64,000 bases of DNA. Source: Bacteroidota bacterium (lineage in GTDB: Bacteria; Bacteroidota; Bacteroidia; AKYH767-A; OLB10). This document shows positions 25,180 through 32,607 of this stretch, piece after piece. The notes below the pieces were generated by a model, which saw only the letters and a program-made list of their open reading frames with translations, was not told the DNA's origin and ran no database searches. The stretch lies in the NCBI GenBank assembly GCA_023251535.1, contig JAHEYP010000009.1, forward strand, positions 36,009-100,008, read 5' to 3'. A program made the position numbers and the translations under genes. Position 1 is the first letter of the stretch, and each line of letters starts with the position of its first letter.

Positions 25180-26120
25180 GGAGCTGATTTGGACGGCGCA
25201 TACTTCGTTGTGAGAAAAATTTAAAATCCTCATTTACCTTTAGTAGACTCCGGTTTTAAATTTTTCTCCCGCCTCGTCTTCACCGCCCAAATCAACTCCT
25301 GCGGAAACCTAGAAGAACGACGCATACAACGATGTGAAATACAAAAACCCTCTATTACGTTAGGTTAACAGAGGGTTTTTAAATTTTCTCCCGCCTCGTC
25401 TTCAGCGCCCAAATCAACTCCTACAGAAACTTTAGATAACGGCGCATACTTCGTTGTGAGAAAAATTTAAAATCCTCATTTACCTCTAGTAGACTCCGGT
25501 TTTAAATTTTTCTCCCGCCTCGTCTTCAGCGCCCAAATCAACTCCTTAGTAAACCTAGAAGATCGACGCATACAACGAAGTGAAATACAAAAAACCTCTA
25601 TTACGTTTAGTTAATAGAGGTTTTTAAATTTTTCTCCCGCCTCGTCTTCGCCGCCCAGATCAACTCCTTAGTAAACCCAGAAGAACGACACATACAACGA
25701 TGTGAAATACAAAAACCCTCTATTACGCTATGTTAACAGAGGGTTTTTAAATTTTCTCCCGCCTCGTCTTCAGCGCCCAAATCAACTCCTTAGTAAACCT
25801 AGAAGATCGACGCATACAACGAAGTGAAATACAAAAACCCTCTATTACGCTATGTTAACAGAGGGTTTTTAAATTTTCTCCAGCCTCGTCTTCTCCACCC
25901 AAATCAACTCCTACGGAAACGTTAGATAACGGCGCATACTTCGTTGTGAGAAAAAGTTAATCTGAAAGATTAACCCTGACAATCTATTCGTCAGCCGAAA
26001 GTGCAAATTTAGCGTTAGCAAAATTTGGGTTAAAATCCTCGTCCCGTCGAGATGACGGCACTCCGGTTAAAAAAATGCAGGCCTCGTCTTCACCGCCCAA
26101 ATCAATAAGCTATAACATTT
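25179..26120. repeat. Tandem array of about 122-bp imperfect palindromic repeats
   Basis: Units begin with CTCCCGCCTCGTCTTC-like sequence at 25266, 25388, 25512, 25634, 25756 and 25878 (periods 122, 124, 122, 122, 122), with a partial start near 26088. The array opens with an inverted copy: 25179-25226 pairs with 25254-25300 to give a roughly 120-bp imperfect palindrome. Units 1, 3, 4 and 5 carry a terminator-like hairpin (AAAAACCCTCT with AGAGGGTTTTT). Unit 2 and the flanking segments instead carry a CTTCGTTG/TTTACC form. No open frames, integrase or attC features. It is a REP/BIME-like chromosomal repeat with no known function, and may also end transcription in both directions. Confidence 0.85.
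25974..26036. repeat. Hairpin-rich segment nested inside the last repeat unit
   Basis: In the last unit the conserved run after GTGAGAAAAA is interrupted by about 60 bp before AAAATCCTC resumes. The segment is bordered by GTTAA on both sides and holds several small palindromes: TTAATCT-gaa-AGATTAA, CTGAC with GTCAG, and CAAATTT with AAATTTG. It looks like a second small palindromic element inserted in the first. Confidence 0.45.
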
Positions 26121-26154
26121 AAAAGCCCGATCAATTTGATTTGATCGGGCTTTT
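26121..26154. terminator. Bidirectional terminator between the repeat array and thrC
   Basis: A 14-bp perfect stem, AAAAGCCCGATCAA paired with TTGATCGGGCTTTT, around a six-base loop. It has A and T tracts on both sides, so it works for thrABC from the right and for transcripts from the left. Confidence 0.85.
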
Positions 26155-26214
26155 CTTATTTAGTTATTTGATAGTAAAAATTTAACTTCCAATTCGAATC
26201 TAATTCTCTTAGGA

Positions 26215-27516
26215 TTATCTACTCATTAAAAATGCTTTCAATCCTTCGTAATCTGGTCCCATCACAATACTTTTCTTTTCGAGGTTGATTAAATCCGCAA
26301 GCGCTTTCGGAATTTCAGGTTCAATGCCCAACGTTTCTTTTACTACGTCAATGAATTTAGTTGGATGCGCCGTTTCTAGTACAATTCCTTGTGAATTAGA
26401 AGGAGCTGATTTTTTAAATTCTTTCCACCCTAATAATCCTACTGCCCCGTGCGGATCGAGGATATAACGGTTATGGCTATACGTATTTACCATTTCTGCT
26501 CTTGTAGCGTCGTCATCAAAGAAATATCCCGTAATATCGTTACGCATTTCATTTACCGATTCGTGATACAGATGATTCATTCGCGCAAAGTTACTCGGAG
26601 CTCCAACATCCATTGCATTCGAAATCGTTGCAATAGTATTCGTAGGTTGATATTCTCCTGATGTCAAATAGCGAGGAACACTATTGTTAACATTGGTAGA
26701 AGCAATGAATCCACTGACAGGAAGTCCCATGCGTTTTGCTAATAAACCGGCAGTTAAATTTCCGAAATTTCCACTAGGAATAGAGAAGTAAAAAGGAGAG
26801 GTTTTATCTTTTAATTGACGATAAGCATCGATATAATAAAAACTTTGCGGAATTAATCGCGCAATGTTAATGCTGTTAGCAGAGCTTAACCTGTATTTCT
26901 CGCGAAGTGTTGTGTCAAGGAAGGCTTGCTTCACCATTCGTTGACAATCGTCGAATGTTCCGTTAATTTCGAGGGCGGTGATGTTTTCTCCAAGTGTAGT
27001 CAATTGTTTTTCTTGCAACGGACTAACTTTCCCTGAAGGGTAAAGAATAATAACTTCAATTCCATCTACTTTATAAAATCCATTAGCAACAGCACTTCCT
27101 GTGTCACCCGAAGTAGCAACTAGGATGGTTAATTTCTTCGATTGATTTTTATTTAACAATGCCATTGTCCTCGACATAAACCTTGCGCCTACATCTTTAA
27201 ATGCAAGTGTTGGTCCATGAAATAACTCGAGCATAAATGTTCCTTCTTCTAATTCTACTAAAGGCACAGGAAAGTTAATGGCGTCGTCAGTAATTTTTCT
27301 AATGTCTTCTAATGATAAATCAGGCGACAAATATTGTTTGGCTACTTCAAAGGCAATTTCTGAAAACGTAGAGCGTTCAATGTTCTTAAAGAATTCAGGA
27401 GATAAAGCAGGAATTGTTTCAGGCATGAATAGTCCGTTATCTTCAGGAAGACTTTTCATTATTGCTTCTCCTAAAGAAGTAAATGTAGAAGGACTATTAG
27501 TGGAATAAAATCGCAT
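26215..27516 (-). CDS. thrC: Threonine synthase
   Basis: ThrC is a PLP enzyme that converts O-phosphohomoserine to threonine, the last step of the pathway. The PLP lysine is K107 in HGPTLAFKDVGARF. The phosphate-binding part and VATSGDTGSAVANGFY, ILYPSGKVSPLQEKQL and SGNFGNLTAGL are typical. 433 residues, usual length. It is third in the thrA-thrB-thrC operon, starting 3 bp after thrB, and is followed by a strong terminator. Confidence 0.96.
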   Translation of the reverse strand: MRFYSTNSPSTFTSLGEAIMKSLPEDNGLFMPETIPALSPEFFKNIERSTFSEIAFEVAKQYLSPDLSLEDIRKITDDAINFPVPLVELEEGTFMLELFHGPTLAFKDVGARFMSRTMALLNKNQSKKLTILVATSGDTGSAVANGFYKVDGIEVIILYPSGKVSPLQEKQLTTLGENITALEINGTFDDCQRMVKQAFLDTTLREKYRLSSANSINIARLIPQSFYYIDAYRQLKDKTSPFYFSIPSGNFGNLTAGLLAKRMGLPVSGFIASTNVNNSVPRYLTSGEYQPTNTIATISNAMDVGAPSNFARMNHLYHESVNEMRNDITGYFFDDDATRAEMVNTYSHNRYILDPHGAVGLLGWKEFKKSAPSNSQGIVLETAHPTKFIDVVKETLGIEPEIPKALADLINLEKKSIVMGPDYEGLKAFLMSR

Positions 27517-27519
27517 AAA

Positions 27520-28461
27520 CTATTTGATAATTTTAACACCTTTGTTGTTTATCTTAGAGATATAAACATCGGCACCCATTTTTGATTTTTTGTAAACTGA
27601 CTTCATCGCTTCCGCGATTTTCTTAGCATTCGTTGCGCCTTTTGCTAAAGCAAAAATCGATGGCCCCGATCCGCTGATGCTACACGCCAATGCTCCGGCT
27701 TCCAATGCTGCGCTCTTTGCTGCATCGAAATGAGGAATTAATTTACTTCGGAAAGGTTCTGCGACATGATCTGTTACGCATCTTCCTAATAAGGCATAAT
27801 CTTGTGAATGCAACGCATGCACTACTCCTGCAGTATTCGCCCATTGATGCGATGCGATTTTAATGCTAATCTTTTTCGGTAATGCTTTACGTGAGTCGCT
27901 AGTCTTTAACTCGTAATGAGGATGAATCACTACAGCATACAATTGAGTAGGAACAGGTAAGGAGATTACTTCAACATGTTGTACATTTCTGCACAGTATA
28001 ATTCCTCCCATCAATGAAGGAGCAACATTATCGGCATGCGCAGTTCCACATGCAATGCGTTCGCCTTCCATCGCAAACGGAACTAATTCCGCTCGGGTGA
28101 ATGGTTTTCCGAAGAATTCATTCGCAGCAAATAATCCCGCAACCGAACTGGCCGCGCTTGAGCCTAATCCGCTGCTTAAAGGCATTTTCTTCTTTAGATA
28201 GATATCGAAGCCCTGATTACTTTTCAGTGCGTCTAATAAAGCCTGAATCGATATCGCAACAATATTTTCATTGACATCCTTCGTCAGTTTTTTATTATCA
28301 CCAGAGATCGATTTTATTTGTAAAATATTTTTGTCATTGGGGATGATGGTAACTTCATCGCCAATATGATCTATCGCCATGCCGAATACATCGAACCCGC
28401 AAGCAATATTGGCTACTGTTGCGGGAGCGAAAACGGTTATTGATTTCTTTTTGTTTGTCAT
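27520..28461 (-). CDS. thrB: Homoserine kinase
   Basis: ThrB phosphorylates homoserine with ATP. It is a GHMP kinase with the signature PLSSGLGSSAASVAGLFAAN and a C-terminal GALACSISGSGPSIFALA motif. 313 residues, normal length. The start ATG at 28459-28461 follows the thrA stop by one base, implying coupled translation. The substrate assignment rests on both the sequence and the position between thrA and thrC. Confidence 0.95.
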   Translation of the reverse strand: MTNKKKSITVFAPATVANIACGFDVFGMAIDHIGDEVTIIPNDKNILQIKSISGDNKKLTKDVNENIVAISIQALLDALKSNQGFDIYLKKKMPLSSGLGSSAASSVAGLFAANEFFGKPFTRAELVPFAMEGERIACGTAHADNVAPSLMGGIILCRNVQHVEVISLPVPTQLYAVVIHPHYELKTSDSRKALPKKISIKIASHQWANTAGVVHALHSQDYALLGRCVTDHVAEPFRSKLIPHFDAAKSAALEAGALACSISGSGPSIFALAKGATNAKKIAEAMKSVYKKSKMGADVYISKINNKGVKIIK

Positions 28462-28462
28462 T

Positions 28463-30910
28463 TTATTCGAAATAACGACTTAAACTGATGATCTCGGCAA
28501 ATACTCCAGCAGCTGTAACTTCTGCACCCGCCCCGGGACCTTTTACTACCAACGGACGATCATGATATCGTTCTGTGGTAAAGGAGATAATATTATCACT
28601 TCCTGATAGATTATAGAACGGATGTGAACTATCAACTTCTTGTAAACTGATTGATGCTTTTCCGTTTTCTAGTTGTGCTATAAATCGTAGTTTTTTGTCT
28701 TTTGAATTTGCATTAATTGCACGTTTCGTAAACACATCATTGTTTGCCTTCAATGCAGTGAAGAATTCAGCAACTGTTTTTGCTTTTACACATGCAGGAG
28801 GAAGAATTTGTTCGATCTTAATATCTTTTAACTCGATTTCCATTCCTGTTTCGCGAGCTAGTATTAACAATTTACGTGCAACATCTAATCCGCTTAAATC
28901 TACTCGTGGATCAGGTTCCGTATAACCTCTTGTTTGTGCTTCTTTAACTATTTCACTAAACGGAACTTTTCCGTCGAAGGTGTTAAAGATAAATGATAAT
29001 GTTCCCGATAAAACAGCTTCAATTCGAAGTATTCGATCGCCACTTGTTAACAAGTCTTTAAGTGTGTTAATAACAGGCAATCCTGCACCAACATTCGTCT
29101 CATAAAGGAAACTAACATTACGCTTTTTAACAATTTCGTGGAGCTTTTTATAGTTCGCCATCTTACCCGAATTCGCAATTTTATTCGGCGTAACAATAGA
29201 GATACTACTATCAAGAATTTTTGCATACGATGATGCAACTACATCTCCTCCGGTGCAATCTACCAATACACTTTGAGGTAAATTCATCGAGCGAATTTTT
29301 TCTATGAATGCCGGGATATCAGAGGTTTCGCCATTCATCAATTGGTCTTTCCATTTTTTAACGGAAACACCTTCTGTATTGAACAACATTTTTTTACTGT
29401 TGCAAATTCCTGCAACGCATATTTCTAATGATCGTGATGTTTTTAAGTATTCACGATGCGATTCTATTTGTTTCAACAATGTACTTCCAATAAGTCCTGC
29501 ACCAACTAAAAATACATTCAACGTTTTTACGTCAGAAAGGAAGAATCCTTGATGTAAAGAGTTAAGTGCCTTCGGTAAATCTTTCTTCGGAATAACAACA
29601 GAGATGTTTAACTCGCTAGATCCTTGTGCCGTAGCAACTACGCTGATACCGTTTTTCCCTAGCGATTGAAACATTCGTCCTGAAACACCAGGTTGGTTAC
29701 GCATGTTTTCACCTATAACAGCAACAATCGAAAGCCCGTTTTCTACTCGAACTTTTTCTATCATCTTCGCTTTGATTTCTAGTGCGAAAACTTCTTCTAT
29801 TGCATTAGCAGCAACAATGGCATCGTCAGGCTTTACAGCAAAGCTGATGGTATGTTCCGACGACCCTTGTGTGATTAATATCACATTCACTTTCGATTGA
29901 TAAAGCGCACCAAACAATCTAGCAGAAATTCCTGCTACTCCAACCATTCCACTTCCTTGCATTGTTAAAAGGCTAACATCATCAATCGATGAAATTCCTT
30001 TGATGATGTAATTCGTATCACCCGGCTTTACAGAAATAAATGTTCCGGGTACGTGAGGGCGGAATGTATTTTTAATGCGTAAGGGAATGCCTTTGTCGAG
30101 CGCAGGTTGAATAGTAGGCGGATGAATAACTTTCGCACCGAAATGACTTAATTCCATTGCTTCAGTGTATGTCATCGAAGGAACACTAAATGCCTTTTTC
30201 ACTTTGCGAGGATCAGCAGTCATTACGCCGTCAACATCTGTCCAGATTTGAATTTCTTCCGCTTTTAACGCAGCACCAAAAATGGAAGCAGAATAATCAG
30301 ATCCACCACGACCTAAAGTGGTCATTTCTCCTTTGTGCGTTGCACCGATAAATCCTGTGATAACGCCAATGCCTTTCATCTTTCTAAAATGATCTGCTAT
30401 ACGACGATTGGTGGTATTGAAGTCAACGCGAGCAGATCCGAATCGTTCGTCGGTGCAGACTAACTGTCGCGCATCTACGAAACTCGATCCGATTCCCACA
30501 CTGTTGAAATAGTGACTAATGATCTTTGCCGATAAAACTTCACCATGTCCGCTAACGAAATCTAGCGTTCGTGCTGACAATTCCTTTACCAAATAAACTC
30601 CATGCAATAAATCATGGAGCTCACTGAAAGTAGACTCCAGAAAATCATGAAGCGCTTTGTCTTTTCGCAATCCTAGTTCTTCCGCAGCATTCACATGACG
30701 AGCACGAATTTTATGAAACAAGTCGATGTAATCGTCTTTTCTACGAGAAGCTAACAGCGACATCTGAATGAGATCGTCCGTTACTCCGCCGAAGGCACTA
30801 AAAACGACGGCAGCTTTATTTTTGGTTTTTAACGAGCGAATAATGTTGGCTACTTCTGTAACACGCTGAGGCGTCGATACCGAGCTGCCTCCGAATTTTA
30901 AGATAATCAT
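28463..30910 (-). CDS. thrA: Bifunctional aspartate kinase / homoserine dehydrogenase
   Basis: A fusion of the first and third enzymes of the aspartate pathway. The N-terminal kinase opens with MIILKFGGSSVSTPQRV and includes TTLGRGGSDYSASIFGAAL. Two ACT-type regulatory segments follow (about residues 305-455), one with SEHTISFAV and one with GSSELNISVVI, the likely site of threonine feedback. The dehydrogenase starts with VFLVGAGLIGSTLLKQI (about 465) and has TPNKIANSG and the VLSGTLSFIFNTF region. 815 residues. First gene of the thr operon, divergent from dgt across 172 bp. I found no leader peptide rich in threonine or other sign of attenuation. Confidence 0.96.
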   Translation of the reverse strand: MIILKFGGSSVSTPQRVTEVANIIRSLKTKNKAAVVFSAFGGVTDDLIQMSLLASRRKDDYIDLFHKIRARHVNAAEELGLRKDKALHDFLESTFSELHDLLHGVYLVKELSARTLDFVSGHGEVLSAKIISHYFNSVGIGSSFVDARQLVCTDERFGSARVDFNTTNRRIADHFRKMKGIGVITGFIGATHKGEMTTLGRGGSDYSASIFGAALKAEEIQIWTDVDGVMTADPRKVKKAFSVPSMTYTEAMELSHFGAKVIHPPTIQPALDKGIPLRIKNTFRPHVPGTFISVKPGDTNYIIKGISSIDDVSLLTMQGSGMVGVAGISARLFGALYQSKVNVILITQGSSEHTISFAVKPDDAIVAANAIEEVFALEIKAKMIEKVRVENGLSIVAVIGENMRNQPGVSGRMFQSLGKNGISVVATAQGSSELNISVVIPKKDLPKALNSLHQGFFLSDVKTLNVFLVGAGLIGSTLLKQIESHREYLKTSRSLEICVAGICNSKKMLFNTEGVSVKKWKDQLMNGETSDIPAFIEKIRSMNLPQSVLVDCTGGDVVASSYAKILDSSISIVTPNKIANSGKMANYKKLHEIVKKRNVSFLYETNVGAGLPVINTLKDLLTSGDRILRIEAVLSGTLSFIFNTFDGKVPFSEIVKEAQTRGYTEPDPRVDLSGLDVARKLLILARETGMEIELKDIKIEQILPPACVKAKTVAEFFTALKANNDVFTKRAINANSKDKKLRFIAQLENGKASISLQEVDSSHPFYNLSGSDNIISFTTERYHDRPLVVKGPGAGAEVTAAGVFAEIISLSRYFE

Positions 30911-31082
30911 AAGTGCAATTGTGAATCAGCGTATACGTTAAATCACACCGAAGGTTGCACCCGTTTTCAGAGAGAAATAGCACCAATTTCTGAATTAAAT
31001 GCTTCCCTCTCAACGATCAATGTCGGAACAAGCATTTGCATCGCTTAAAACGGTATTTTCGCAGTGAATTACTTAGTGCCTT

Positions 31083-32453
31083 ATGATGGACCTCAACCAA
31101 CTTTATACCACGCGCCGAACTGGAAAGAATAGCTCGAACCCCGATATTCGTACCGAGTATCAACGCGATTTCGACCGCTTGATTTTCTCTTCTCCTTTTC
31201 GTCGTTTGCAAAACAAAACGCAGGTGTTTCCTCTTCCAGGAAGCACGTTGGTACATAACCGATTAACACATTCGTTAGAGGTAGCGTCGGTTGGAAGATC
31301 ACTTGGTAAAGTCGTGGGTGCTATGATTGTTAAAGAACGAAAGGACGCATTGACCCCTGAGGCTCGAGAGTTTTATAACTACCATCTTTCGGAGGTAATT
31401 GCAGCAGGTTGCTTGGCCCACGATATCGGAAATCCTGCTTTCGGACATAGCGGTGAGAAGGCGATCAGTCATTATTTTTTAAGTGGAGCTATCGATAAGA
31501 ATTTATTCAGCGAAGAAGAGTGGCAAGACATTACGCACTTCGAAGGGAATGCAAATGCATTGCGAATTTTAACGAATCAATTCAATGGGCGACTGCCGGG
31601 AGGATATCGTTTAACATTAACTACCCTTGCAACCATTCTTAAATATCCTTGTGAATCGACCGGGACTGAAAAAGCGAAAAAACATCTCAAGAAATACGGA
31701 TTCTTCCAGACTGAAAGAGCGGTTTTTGATGCCATCGTAAATGAATTCGGATTGATCAAAGAAAATGATTCGCCTCTTCAATATTGTCGCCACCCATTTG
31801 TGTATTTGTTAGAAGCTGCCGACGATATTTCTTATCGCATTATCGATTTTGAAGATGCTGCTCGTCTTGGAATCATTACTCGTGAGTTAATGATCGAAAG
31901 TATTATTGCTATGATTTCAGAAATAGGTCGTGATTCAGATGATCTGAATGAAATCAACGAAGTAGTAAACGCCATTCATGATGAGAATGAAAAACTCAGC
32001 TATTTACGTAGTAGAGCAATCAATACTTTAATCATGAAAGCAGCGGATATCTATCTCTTGCACTTAGATGAAATGCTTGCCGGAAAGTACAACAATACGT
32101 TAGTAGATGAAATACAAAGTAATTGCGAAGCTTTAAAAAAGATTGAGAAAATTTCACTAGATAAAATCTATAACCATCCTACCGTAATTGAAATCGAGTT
32201 AGCTGGATTTAATGTGATGAGCGAATTACTTAGCACATGGGTTCCTGCAGTAGTAAAGAAGAAGAAAGATCGCACTGCTCCCGAAGGTAAAGTGATGCAG
32301 TTAATACCTGATCAATATGGTCCTTTTAATGAAGAAGATTCAGCCTACAGCAAAGTGATAAAAGTGTTGGATGTTGTCTCGGGAATGACAGATTTATACG
32401 CGACTGAATTGTACAGAAAGATCAAAGGGATTGATATTGGTAAGCATAAGTAG
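31083..32453 (+). CDS. dgt: Deoxyguanosinetriphosphate triphosphohydrolase (dGTPase)
   Basis: Dgt hydrolyses dGTP to deoxyguanosine and triphosphate. It is an HD-domain enzyme: the metal ligands are H63 (NRLTHSLEV), H113-D114 (CLAHDIGNPAFGHSGE) and a later aspartate in EAADDISYRIIDFEDA. The N-terminal RRLQNKTQVFPL motif is characteristic of the family. 456 residues, within the usual range for the longer type. The first codons are ATG ATG at 31083. A near-match to the -7 element, TATTTTCG, lies about 30 bp upstream. Confidence 0.94.
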   Translation: MMDLNQLYTTRRTGKNSSNPDIRTEYQRDFDRLIFSSPFRRLQNKTQVFPLPGSTLVHNRLTHSLEVASVGRSLGKVVGAMIVKERKDALTPEAREFYNYHLSEVIAAGCLAHDIGNPAFGHSGEKAISHYFLSGAIDKNLFSEEEWQDITHFEGNANALRILTNQFNGRLPGGYRLTLTTLATILKYPCESTGTEKAKKHLKKYGFFQTERAVFDAIVNEFGLIKENDSPLQYCRHPFVYLLEAADDISYRIIDFEDAARLGIITRELMIESIIAMISEIGRDSDDLNEINEVVNAIHDENEKLSYLRSRAINTLIMKAADIYLLHLDEMLAGKYNNTLVDEIQSNCEALKKIEKISLDKIYNHPTVIEIELAGFNVMSELLSTWVPAVVKKKKDRTAPEGKVMQLIPDQYGPFNEEDSAYSKVIKVLDVVSGMTDLYATELYRKIKGIDIGKHK

Positions 32454-32607
32454 TCTTTATTCCGCTTTAAGGGGGATTTTCACCATTTTTTTCTTGTAGG
32501 GTTGTAAAACTAGCTGTAACTTGCACCTCCACGCTTTGAAAAGCCTTAATCGGTATTGGGATCACCGTTTTTATTAAGGAAATAGAAGAAATCCGTTTAG
32601 ACAAAAA

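Noticed and set aside
25179..26120. Integron cassette array or CRISPR
   Set aside because: There are no cassette genes or integrase, the spacing is constant, and there are no unique spacers between repeats.
30816..31013. Possible threonine leader peptide upstream of thrA
   Set aside because: The frame overlaps thrA and has only a few threonines, not a regulatory run; no attenuator hairpin was found.
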